Assembly: GCA_964551335.1 (NCBI GenBank)
Contig: CAZKCO010000003.1
Span: forward strand, 124,001-188,000
Source of the DNA: Tunicatimonas sp964551335
Lineage (GTDB): Bacteria; Bacteroidota; Bacteroidia; Cytophagales; Cyclobacteriaceae
Reading direction: 5' to 3'
Length of the DNA stretch: 64,000 nucleotides
Under the pieces are notes generated by a model. The model saw only the letters and a program-made list of their open reading frames with translations, searched no databases and was not told where the DNA came from. The first letter of the stretch is position 1; each line of letters starts with the position of its first letter. Of the stretch, positions 9,522-17,133 are shown one piece after another. A program made the position numbers and the translations under genes.

Positions 9522-9827
9522 CTATTTATGTGATGAGTTGAATCGCAAGGACAGTAGCTTTTGGTAGCGTCGGGCAAAGAAATGGTACTGCCCAAACAGC
9601 CATCCGTAACCCAGCAGTAGCGCCTGGTAAGCTGGTATTATAAACAGAATATACCATAGCCAATAAGTTAGCCGACTTGTATCGGCATTTACTCCCACCC
9701 ATTGAAAAACCAGCGGGCGAATCATAACCACCGAACTTCCAGTCAGGCTGAACACTACTAAAATTACTAAAACTTGCTGTATATTGTCTACTTTCCAGTG
9801 GTTTTGTAGCTTTTTCAGGAATTTCAT
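9522..9827 (-). CDS. Small two-segment membrane protein, DUF6787-like
   Basis: A 101-residue protein with two hydrophobic segments: VLVILVVFSLTGSSVVMI (about 19-36) and YWLWYILFIIPAYQALLLGY (about 55-74). The KFLKKLQNHWKVDN start and the pattern of the helices recall a small Bacteroidota family annotated DUF6787; that name is from memory and tentative. It lies 17 bp after the DUF5777 gene and 7 bp before the TPR lipoprotein. Presumably an inner-membrane protein. Confidence 0.7.
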   Translation of the reverse strand: MKFLKKLQNHWKVDNIQQVLVILVVFSLTGSSVVMIRPLVFQWVGVNADTSRLTYWLWYILFIIPAYQALLLGYGWLFGQYHFFARRYQKLLSLRFNSSHK

Positions 9828-9844
9828 TTTCGTTTCGGTTATTT

Positions 9845-10729
9845 TTAAAATACGCGGGACACGTTAAAGCCAAAGTGAATATCTCCGGCAAAGAAGTTAC
9901 CATTCGTTTCGGCAATAAACCCTTTTTCAATCATGGCTCGGCTGTTGGTTAAGTGCAACTGAAAAACGTGCCCACCCGTCTCAATGTCAAAACCAATTGC
10001 TAACGAGTTAAATAACTGATTCAAATCGCCTTCATTGTATTCTTCGGCATTAAACCGATAGTAATACTCCCCGTTAAGCGATACCCTTTGGGTTAGTTTT
10101 ATTCTTCCACCAAAACCCAGGGCGTAAATATCATTCTCCCCTTCCCGTTCCTGAATACGATTACGGTGCACAAAAGAAGGCATAAGTTGTAAAGACAAAG
10201 CTGAACCAAATTTACGGGCAATGAGTAGCTGTTGCACATAATACATACGTGCCGCAATATCGGGGTACTCTTCGGGCGTAGATCCCGCTAGTGTTTTAAT
10301 AGCCGCACTAGAAAACGAAACTACCGACACGGGCATCACCCGTTTTCCGCTGCTTTGGCGTAAGAGTTTCAGCTTGGCAAAACCGTCGTACGTTTTTTCG
10401 AAAGAGTTTCGGCCTACTCCCAGCGTAAGAAAGTCAGCCACTCCGTACTCCAGGCCCAAACGAACATTAGCAGCATCTAACCCAAAGAACTCGTAAGCCC
10501 CGGAGTTGAGTCGCCCGAAACGGTGAGAAATCAGGAATTCCAGTTCGCCCTGCTTGCGGGTTTCTACGGTGTGGCCGTTAATCAACCGGCTGCCTTTAAA
10601 CGTGGCTTCGGTAAAATGAATAGATTCTTCAGTATTAGATTCTAGCAGGTTCATCAGATCATCCTGAGCGAAAGCATTCAACGATAAAAGAACACTCATG
10701 CTGAAAAGGAAAAGAATATTTATTTTCAT
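9845..10729 (-). CDS. DUF5777-family outer-membrane beta-barrel protein
   Basis: The 294 residues begin with a Sec signal peptide (ILFLFSMSVLLSLNAFAQ). The rest alternates aromatic and polar residues as in an outer-membrane barrel (VRLGLEYGVADFLTLGVGR, VSLNGEYYYRFN) and ends FGFNVSRVF, with the terminal Phe favoured by the BAM machinery. The segment LEFLISHRFGRLNSG is characteristic of the DUF5777 group. It follows the YceI gene by 123 bp. Genes of this kind often sit beside YceI and cytochrome-like lipoproteins, as here. Its molecular role is not established. Confidence 0.83.
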   Translation of the reverse strand: MKINILFLFSMSVLLSLNAFAQDDLMNLLESNTEESIHFTEATFKGSRLINGHTVETRKQGELEFLISHRFGRLNSGAYEFFGLDAANVRLGLEYGVADFLTLGVGRNSFEKTYDGFAKLKLLRQSSGKRVMPVSVVSFSSAAIKTLAGSTPEEYPDIAARMYYVQQLLIARKFGSALSLQLMPSFVHRNRIQEREGENDIYALGFGGRIKLTQRVSLNGEYYYRFNAEEYNEGDLNQLFNSLAIGFDIETGGHVFQLHLTNSRAMIEKGFIAETNGNFFAGDIHFGFNVSRVF

Positions 10730-10852
10730 GATAGTATAGGTTTAAGATATAGTAAGATACAGTGACCTGCCAAAGACAGGCCATTGTATGCATCAACAAT
10801 ACAACCTCACCCGACCATCGCGAAGCGGTCCGGCTAAGTTGATTCCCCTAGA

Positions 10853-11407
10853 TTAACTGTTGAGAGGATCATACTTCAAATCCACTGTTACTTCTACCTC
10901 TTCGGCAATATTATGGAACACGATTTTGGGAATTTTTATGTCGTGATCGGCCACCCGCACCATAAACTTGGTTTGGGCACTGATTTGCGAACCGTTCACC
11001 ACAATTGTTCCCTTGGTTTTGACAGGCTTCGTAACTCCGTGAATAGTCATGGTTCCCTCTACTGTCACGGGGTACTCCCCGTTCTGGTGGGGGTCAATGG
11101 TGCTACCATTCGAAAAGGTGCCTTTGAAAATGGCTTTGGGAAATTTTTCAGACTCCACGTAGTTCTCGTTGAAGTGCTCCCGCATCAGCGACTTATCAAA
11201 CTCAAAGGCCTGCATGTCCATGCTCACCACTACCTCTTGCTTGGCAAAGTCGATCACACTTTGCACTTTGTTGTTATGAGCTTCAATGTCTTCCAGGGGG
11301 GCACTGGAGAAAAACTTGGTGTAGCCGGTTTGAGTAATAAATTTATCCTGGGCTTCTAGCGAATTGCTGATCAGCAACGCTACGTAAATAACAATTATCT
11401 TTTTCAT
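10853..11407 (-). CDS. YceI-family periplasmic protein
   Basis: A 184-residue lipocalin-fold protein with a signal peptide (IIVIYVALLISNSLEAQ). It has the YceI order of strands: MQAFEFDKSLMREHFNENYV, then KFPKAIFKGTF, then VEGTMTIHGVTKPVKTKGTI. YceI proteins bind long isoprenoids such as quinones in other bacteria, consistent with a redox or membrane role. It lies 43 bp downstream of the cytochrome-like lipoprotein and is probably in the same transcript. Confidence 0.9.
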   Translation of the reverse strand: MKKIIVIYVALLISNSLEAQDKFITQTGYTKFFSSAPLEDIEAHNNKVQSVIDFAKQEVVVSMDMQAFEFDKSLMREHFNENYVESEKFPKAIFKGTFSNGSTIDPHQNGEYPVTVEGTMTIHGVTKPVKTKGTIVVNGSQISAQTKFMVRVADHDIKIPKIVFHNIAEEVEVTVDLKYDPLNS

Positions 11408-11450
11408 ATTAAATAAGTTTAGTCTGGTGAAATTGAATTAAGAATTCATG

Positions 11451-12242
11451 TTAATTGACTGCTCCGTCGCCCACCCAGCAGGCAATATCCTGAATCTGCT
11501 GATCGGTAAGCTCTCTTCCGCTGGAGGCCGGCGGCATTGTCTTATTGGCCGTGCGGGCTTCAATTCGGGCGGCCCAGTTCTGAATGGTAGCGGCCGTCCG
11601 GAAATCCGGGGAAATAGTACCGTCGTGGCAGTTAGAGATGGCACAATTGTTTTCTACGATGGCTTCTATGGCGGCAAATTCTACTCCGCTAGTTAACTGC
11701 ACGGTCTGGACGCTTTCGCAACCATTAGCATCTCGGGTCACTACTTTGTACTCACCGGGAGCTAGTCCCGAGAATGTATTGTTGCCCTGAAATGCCTGAT
11801 CGTTGATGCGGAATTGATAAGGAGTCGCTCCACCTTCTGCTACCACGTCCATCCGACCGTTGGTAGAACCGCAACTGGCATCCGCCACTGCTACTGTAGC
11901 GTTCACGCCATCCTGATTGGCTATCTGAATTTCCAGAGTAGCTTCGCAGCCATTGGCATCTTCTGCCATAATTACATGGCTTCCGGCACTTAGTCCCGAA
12001 AAAACATTTTCAGTTTGCTCTCCTTCACCGTTCAGGCGGAAAGTGAAGGGGGATACTCCCCCACTGACTGCTACCTGTACTGCGCCCGAAGCCAAACCAC
12101 AATCTGCATCCGTTACTGAAACGATTTGAAGCGTAGGAGCGTCATCGCAGTTCTGAGGCTCCGGCACTACCTCATAGGTACAAGACCCTAGTAGTGCCAG
12201 AACTAGATAGGTGAATGTTACGAAATGAACTATCTTAACCAT
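11451..12242 (-). CDS. Lipoprotein with two SprB repeats and a C-terminal cytochrome-c-like module
   Basis: Of 263 residues the first 20 form a lipoprotein signal (TYLVLALLGSC). Two SprB-type repeats follow (about 38-110 and 112-185), each closing with a DANGCE motif and spaced by GLSAG/GLAPG turns. The last 75 residues look like a small cytochrome c: NNCAISNCHDG, then KTMPPASSG with a possible Met ligand, then QIQDIACWVGDGA. The haem motif reads CX4CH, not CX2CH, an unusual but known spacing. It starts 5 bp after the preceding gene, a tight operon. Likely an outer-surface electron carrier; whether haem is attached is inference. Confidence 0.82.
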   Translation of the reverse strand: MVKIVHFVTFTYLVLALLGSCTYEVVPEPQNCDDAPTLQIVSVTDADCGLASGAVQVAVSGGVSPFTFRLNGEGEQTENVFSGLSAGSHVIMAEDANGCEATLEIQIANQDGVNATVAVADASCGSTNGRMDVVAEGGATPYQFRINDQAFQGNNTFSGLAPGEYKVVTRDANGCESVQTVQLTSGVEFAAIEAIVENNCAISNCHDGTISPDFRTAATIQNWAARIEARTANKTMPPASSGRELTDQQIQDIACWVGDGAVN

Positions 12243-12247
12243 TTCTA

Positions 12248-13036
12248 TTATTCGGGTAATTGAGAGATTGTCCAGTTGGGTACAGTTGCTCCCTTAGTCT
12301 CTCCTCGCGCCGCATCTTGGGCAAAAAAGTAAATCGGGCGGCCAGCGTAAGTTAGCTGCTGAATACCATCGGTACGATCAATCACCGCGAAAGCTCCTTT
12401 ATTCAGCGTAGAAGGAAGTATGATGTCAGCCACTTCGCTGAAGGCGGGCCAGGCTTGCAAGCAGCCGTCGGTACAAACGCTTTCGTTATCTTGATCATTC
12501 AGGAAATAGTACAGGCTGTTTCCTTCGGCATCTACCAAGTAAGAGACTGCGTCGTTTCCAATCCTTTCTACCACCTGGGTAGCGAGCATCAGGGTGTAAT
12601 CGGGCTTAGCAACAAACCACACTTCTCCTATGCCTTCGCCATTAATCTGATTGGGGCCAGTATCGCCCGAGTAGTAATACAGTGGCCAACCCTTATAGGT
12701 AGTCTGTAGTTCTCCTTCCGCGCGGGTAATCGTTCCAAAATCAGATTGATCCAAGCCGCTACCAATTTCAAAGTTAGCTCGGTAAAAGACCGGCCAGGCG
12801 TCCAGGCAACCATCTTCGCAGGCACTACTCCCGCTTACATCGCGACTAAAGAAGTATAATGCTCTTCCGTCTTGATTGACCAGATACGAGCCTAGATTAC
12901 TATTGTTAGCCAAGTTTACTTGAAAAGTATCGTCTCCCGTCCCCGGATTGGGAGTAGCATCTTCTTCTTCGCTACAAGCAGAGAAGAGAAAAGAAAGACC
13001 TAATAAGATGAATGAAAGAATTTTGAGAGATTTCAT
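12248..13036 (-). CDS. Secreted-repeat lipoprotein with YxFxxD motifs
   Basis: The 262-residue lipoprotein (LLGLSFLFSACSEEED) has four copies of the short secreted repeat annotated Yx(FWY)xxD: LYFFSRD, LYYYSGD, LYYFLND and IYFFAQD. Two copies are followed by paired cysteines and a Trp (CEDGCLDAWPVF, CTDGCLQAWPAF), the usual arrangement in this family. Function is unknown for the family. It heads the leftward redox-like operon. An intergenic region of 474 bp precedes it. Confidence 0.87.
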   Translation of the reverse strand: MKSLKILSFILLGLSFLFSACSEEEDATPNPGTGDDTFQVNLANNSNLGSYLVNQDGRALYFFSRDVSGSSACEDGCLDAWPVFYRANFEIGSGLDQSDFGTITRAEGELQTTYKGWPLYYYSGDTGPNQINGEGIGEVWFVAKPDYTLMLATQVVERIGNDAVSYLVDAEGNSLYYFLNDQDNESVCTDGCLQAWPAFSEVADIILPSTLNKGAFAVIDRTDGIQQLTYAGRPIYFFAQDAARGETKGATVPNWTISQLPE

Positions 13037-13510
13037 TTTGCTTAAGAATTAAATTGAACTATTTAGTTGAAGAAATAGAAAGTCAGGATGCATCCTTGAT
13101 TACCGATTTGCAACTTTCTTGTATTAAACATTTAAGAAATTTGTTTGACCCGGCTTATGAGTATTGGCCGGGTCTTTTTTTGGGTTACTGTCTGGTACAA
13201 ATGTACGGGCAGATGGTCAATCGGCTCAATTTTTCAGGTATACAGGAGGTGAACAGTCAGAAAATATCAGGTAGACGAAAAGTGAACATGAAGGATATAG
13301 CTGGTTACAAAGTCTACTTATTATTTCGGGAACGCTCTTCAGATACATATTTTAACTAACTGATAGTCAGTTAATTAAAAATATTTGTACACTTAATATC
13401 TACTATTAAATCTACCGATACGCTGAAATCGAAAGAGTCTGTATTAGTCTTTTCTAAATCGTTTAGTGGCGAGCAGGGAAATTGAAAGTAACCAATAAAT
13501 TGGGTGTTGA
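13037..13510. other. Intergenic region between two leftward genes
   Basis: It should hold the promoter of the 13036 operon and the end of the 13511-15262 transcript. I see no exact TAnnTTTG box on the minus strand. A reading frame at 13054-13359 (+) starts with TTG, runs through the terminator at 13147-13181 and resembles nothing, so I do not call it a gene. The region is AT-rich, with no large repeats. Confidence 0.5.
13147..13181 (+). terminator. Intrinsic terminator on the plus strand with no gene upstream
   Basis: GACCCGGC (13147-13154) pairs perfectly with GCCGGGTC (13167-13174) around a 12-base loop, and seven T residues follow directly. The T-run is only on the plus strand, yet the nearest genes on both sides run leftward. 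This implies a short rightward transcript ending here, possibly a small RNA starting between about 13040 and 13110. Confidence 0.7.
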
Positions 13511-15262
13511 TTATCGGGTAGTATTTACATCAGAAACAGCGGGCTGTTGCTCAATATTGATAATAAAATCAACCAAGTTGTCTTCCCGCTCCAGTTCCAG
13601 TTTTTTCCGCAAACGATAGCGAGCGGTTTTCACACTGTCGGGTGAGATACCTAAGAGGTTAGCCATTTCCTTCATACTCATATTGAGCTTAAGGAGGGCA
13701 CATAGCTTTAGTTCATTATTGGAGAGCTCCGGACAATATTCTTTGAGATGGGTAAAAAAGTCTTTGTGCACTTCTTCAAAATGCCGCTTGAAGTCTTCCC
13801 ACTCCCTATCGATATGCAGGTTTTGATCTACTAACCGGCTTAGAGCACTGAGCTGTTGCCGATTTTCCGGTTTAACCTGGCGTTTTAGCTGCTGAATGCC
13901 GGCTTTTAGCTCTTCCATGAGTTCATTCTTTTGAATGAAATTAATGGTATAACTAGTTAGCTCCTTGTTCTTATATTCCAGCTCCTGCGTCAATTCTTTT
14001 TGTTTAAGCTGAGCATTCTCTAACTCGGCCTGCGCTAACTTCTGTCGAGATTGGAAAACCTCTCGGTTCTTAATTAGCAACTCCTGATTTTTTTTAATCT
14101 TGAGACGTTGTCGGCTGGTTATTAAATACCCAATGAGTGCTAATGCTATAATACCAATCAGCAGCCCATTCCGGAAAAAATTCTGTATGCGTGCTTCCTG
14201 CTGCAGTAGCTCCAGAGATTGTTGTTGTACCAAAAGTTCCTGCTCTTTTTGTTTCAACTCATGACGGTTTTCCAGCCGAACAATCTCCCGAAGTTTCTCT
14301 GCGTTTAGTAGGCTGTCTTGCAGCGAATGGTATTTCTCAAAGTATCCCAGAGCCTGCTGGTAGTTGCCGGTTGCCTGGGCTACTTCTTTTAGCTCTAAGT
14401 AAATATCTTTCCGGTTTTGCCGGGAGCTCACTTTGGTTGCTTTTTTTAAAGCATGCAACAAGTATCGTTCAGCTTGTACGTAGTTTCCACTGGCTCGTTC
14501 AATACTACCTAAAGTATAGTAAGTAATTGATTTACCGTGGCCATCACCAATATCCTCTTGCAAAGGAAGTGCGCGCTGGCAATAATTAGTGGCCACTTCT
14601 AAATTACCATTCGCGAGGGCTAACCGTCCTAGGTTAAGGTAAGAAGAAGCCTGACCGTAAGTATGATGAACCGAATCGCTTAAAGTTAGCGCTTGTTGAT
14701 AGTATCTCTCTGCCAGATCATATCGGTTAGCCAGTTGATGAAGCTGCCCAATATGAATCGCAGTATGCACCTGGCGATTTATTTTCTTCAGGGATTTGAA
14801 GGTTTGGAAGGCCTCTTCGTAGTAGGCAAGCGCTTCGTCGTAACTGCTCTGGTCGCTGTAGATTAATCCGGTATTCAATAGTACGTTGGCTACCCCCAGT
14901 GTATCTTTCAGTGATTGGTACTCTACCAAAGCATCCATAAGGTAGGTCAATCCGTCCTCGTAGTTACCTTGTGACCAGTTAGCCACCCCAAGAATACGTT
15001 GCGCAAACGCGGTTCCAGGTAAATACGCTAGAGAATCAGCTATCGCCAAAGCTTCCTGACCATATTTAACAGATTGTTTGGGGTCAATAATCCAGTATAA
15101 ATACCCCAACTGATTAAGCACATTTACCCGTATAGTATCTGGGTGTGACGATTGCTCTAAGAGTTGCTGCAGACTATCTATCTGAGCTTGTGTGTTATTG
15201 TCGGCCCAGCTCCAGGAAAATATAATTACTTGTAATCCGAAGGTAATAAGTAGGGCTTTCAT
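13511..15262 (-). CDS. TPR-repeat regulator with transmembrane helix and C-terminal LuxR-type helix-turn-helix
   Basis: From the ATG at 15260-15262 the 583 residues comprise a signal peptide, about six TPR units between residues 60 and 320 (for example SYLNLGRLALANGNLEVATN), and a transmembrane helix near 360 (FFRNGLLIGIIALALIGYLI). A coiled coil follows to about 450, then a DNA-binding helix-turn-helix near 515-565 (LSNNELKLCALLKLNMSMKE). This gives a periplasmic TPR sensor joined to a cytoplasmic transcription factor, with no kinase domain. The architecture is common in Bacteroidota. Targets unknown; it is adjacent to the redox-like operon. Confidence 0.88.
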   Translation of the reverse strand: MKALLITFGLQVIIFSWSWADNNTQAQIDSLQQLLEQSSHPDTIRVNVLNQLGYLYWIIDPKQSVKYGQEALAIADSLAYLPGTAFAQRILGVANWSQGNYEDGLTYLMDALVEYQSLKDTLGVANVLLNTGLIYSDQSSYDEALAYYEEAFQTFKSLKKINRQVHTAIHIGQLHQLANRYDLAERYYQQALTLSDSVHHTYGQASSYLNLGRLALANGNLEVATNYCQRALPLQEDIGDGHGKSITYYTLGSIERASGNYVQAERYLLHALKKATKVSSRQNRKDIYLELKEVAQATGNYQQALGYFEKYHSLQDSLLNAEKLREIVRLENRHELKQKEQELLVQQQSLELLQQEARIQNFFRNGLLIGIIALALIGYLITSRQRLKIKKNQELLIKNREVFQSRQKLAQAELENAQLKQKELTQELEYKNKELTSYTINFIQKNELMEELKAGIQQLKRQVKPENRQQLSALSRLVDQNLHIDREWEDFKRHFEEVHKDFFTHLKEYCPELSNNELKLCALLKLNMSMKEMANLLGISPDSVKTARYRLRKKLELEREDNLVDFIINIEQQPAVSDVNTTR

Positions 15263-15303
15263 CAACTATCCGTTTAAAGTTTACTAACCACTTAACCAAG
15301 GTA

Positions 15304-15311
15304 CAAAAATA
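15304..15311 (-). promoter_or_regulatory. Candidate -7 box (TATTTTTG) for the TPR-LuxR gene
   Basis: On the minus strand it reads TATTTTTG, matching the Bacteroidota consensus TAnnTTTG, about 42 bp before the ATG. No TTG element is seen at the expected upstream distance, so the call rests on the -7 box alone. Confidence 0.35.
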
Positions 15312-15481
15312 AATTCAGAAGCTACAGCAGTATATCAGGGTGAACCTCAACCGAATACATAATGTATAATCTATGTCGTTCAGAGTACCATATGTAAAAT
15401 TAAGTTACCAGTAATTGTATAATTATCTCCAAAAATGTAGTATATTCGATTACCATTTTTTTCACTTTAGCATTTTTTACT

Positions 15482-15955
15482 ATGGATACCCTCAAATCAC
15501 CCTACGCTCCAGAATTTGATCGCCTACTCGGTAAGTTAGCCCAGCATACTGGCAACCCCGATACCAAAGCCAATCAGAGGCTTCTGCAAACCATATTTCG
15601 GTTTATTCGTGGTCACGCTAGCTTCGAAGATGCTATCAAATTCAATGATGTGCTCCCTTTACCCTTGAAAGCCCTCTTTCTGGATGGTTGGAATGTTAAG
15701 CTTTCAAGTAATAAACCGGTGAAGAATATAGATGAGTTAGCCGAAGCCGTGGTAAAGTATAGCGATAACACCATCAAATCTCCTGCCGAAGCCCGGCAGT
15801 CATTCCGGAAGGTGATTGCTTTTCTAAGCGGCTTTACTACCCGAAACCAGCTGCAGGAAAGCCTTTCATTCTTACCATCTGAGTTTCGCTCGTTACTGAT
15901 GAAAGACCCCGACCTGCACTACGCGCGTCCTGATACCTGCGTGTGGCTGTCGTAG
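15482..15955 (+). CDS. DUF2267-family protein
   Basis: A 157-residue, all-helical cytoplasmic protein. LQTIFRFIRGHASFEDAIKF, LPLPLKALFLDGW and a second half-repeat ending FLPSEFRSLLMKD match the DUF2267 duplication of LP-[LF]-[KR]-[AS]-L-[FL] units. The family has no established function, though it is often associated with stress genes. Monocistronic and convergent with the dehydrogenase gene. Confidence 0.87.
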   Translation: MDTLKSPYAPEFDRLLGKLAQHTGNPDTKANQRLLQTIFRFIRGHASFEDAIKFNDVLPLPLKALFLDGWNVKLSSNKPVKNIDELAEAVVKYSDNTIKSPAEARQSFRKVIAFLSGFTTRNQLQESLSFLPSEFRSLLMKDPDLHYARPDTCVWLS

Positions 15956-15992
15956 CCCAGTCAGTAATTTTGTCAACTAGTCGTACGGGCCG

Positions 15993-16943
15993 TCAGGAAT
16001 GCTGATCAAGAAATTTTTTAATATTTTGGTAAACTCGGTCTATAAGCAGGGTACGGGCTTCTATACTGGCCCAGCTGATATGCGGCGTCAGTAGCAGCCG
16101 CTGCCGGTTTTTAATGTGCAAGTAAGGATGGGATAACGGGAAAGGCTCCTCACTGAACACATCAATAGCCGCGGCTCCAACCAACTCCTCGTCGATAGCT
16201 CGGGCTAAATCAGCTTCGTTGACGATACCTCCCCTCCCGGTGTTTACCAGCAATGCATGTTTGGGCATGAGCGCTAATTGATCGTAGCCCAGCAAATTTT
16301 TGGTATTCTCGTTGAGGGGCGCATGGATAGAAAGCACATCGGAAGTTCGAAGTAGTTCTTCCAACGATAGTTGGATATACTGATTATTATTGTTCTTTCC
16401 TGACGTAGAGTAATAGGCTACTTTAGCGCCCATTGCTTCGGCAATGTGAGCCACCTGGCGACCAATATTTCCTAAACCAATGATTCCGAACTGTCGCCCC
16501 TTCAATTGCCAGAAGTGATGTCCCAAATGAGTAAATAAAGGTTGCTGGCTATACTGTCCTGATTTCACGTATTCATCGTGATAGTCGTAACGATGCAGCA
16601 ACTGTAGTACCAGCCCGATGGTAACCTGCGCCACACTATGGGTAGAGTAATTTTCTACATTCTTTACCTCAACCCCTTGCTTTTCAGCAGCCGAAAGATC
16701 AATGTTGTTCGTGCCGGTAGCCGCCACACATATTAACCGGAGCGATAGAGTACTTTGTAGTGTAGCCGCCGTAATAGGGGCTTTGTTGGTAATGACAACG
16801 GAGCAATCGCGAATCCGTTCGGCAACTGCTTCGGGTTCAGTCTGAGGGAAAAGAGTAAAGTCTCCTAACTCATTAAAACGATCAAGATTGGGGACGTTTC
16901 CTACGGTGTCAGCATCCAGGAAAACGATACGATTGTCCAACAT
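15993..16943 (-). CDS. D-2-hydroxyacid dehydrogenase
   Basis: NAD-dependent oxidoreductase of the formate/glycerate dehydrogenase group. I start it at the ATG at 16941-16943 (MLDNRIVFLDADTVG, 316 residues); the longer frame adds 20 residues that match nothing. The Rossmann motif GIIGLGNIGRQVA lies near 145. Catalytic Arg is in VNTGRGGIVNE, followed by an acidic residue and by His in LTPHISWAS. Glycerate or hydroxypyruvate reductase is the most likely role, but substrate cannot be read from the sequence. Confidence 0.9.
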   Translation of the reverse strand: MLDNRIVFLDADTVGNVPNLDRFNELGDFTLFPQTEPEAVAERIRDCSVVITNKAPITAATLQSTLSLRLICVAATGTNNIDLSAAEKQGVEVKNVENYSTHSVAQVTIGLVLQLLHRYDYHDEYVKSGQYSQQPLFTHLGHHFWQLKGRQFGIIGLGNIGRQVAHIAEAMGAKVAYYSTSGKNNNNQYIQLSLEELLRTSDVLSIHAPLNENTKNLLGYDQLALMPKHALLVNTGRGGIVNEADLARAIDEELVGAAAIDVFSEEPFPLSHPYLHIKNRQRLLLTPHISWASIEARTLLIDRVYQNIKKFLDQHS

Positions 16944-17116
16944 AAGCTTGTAATATCTGTGTTGTAAATGGCAAAAGGTCCAGCTACTGGGGTAAAAACG
17001 CAAGTAAATCTACTTACAATTTCGGAATAGCAGAATCCACTCCGAATGTTCCCTTTATCGCCCGACTACCCTCGCGTGAAGTATCGGAATTATTAATAAA
17101 ATTCCAAACAAAGTAT

Positions 17117-17124
17117 TAGCTTTG
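17117..17124 (+). promoter_or_regulatory. Candidate -7 box (TAGCTTTG) for the hybrid kinase operon
   Basis: Exact match to TAnnTTTG, 10 bp before the ATG at 17134, which would leave a leader of only a few bases. The second ATG at 17140 is an alternative start. An inverted repeat GGAATT-N8-AATTCC (17086-17105) lies just upstream, where an activator or repressor could bind. Confidence 0.35.
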
Positions 17125-17133
17125 GGAAAATGA

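Noticed and set aside
13054..13359. A 101-codon plus-strand reading frame
   Set aside because: It begins with TTG, reads through a clear intrinsic terminator at 13147-13181 and has no recognisable sequence pattern.
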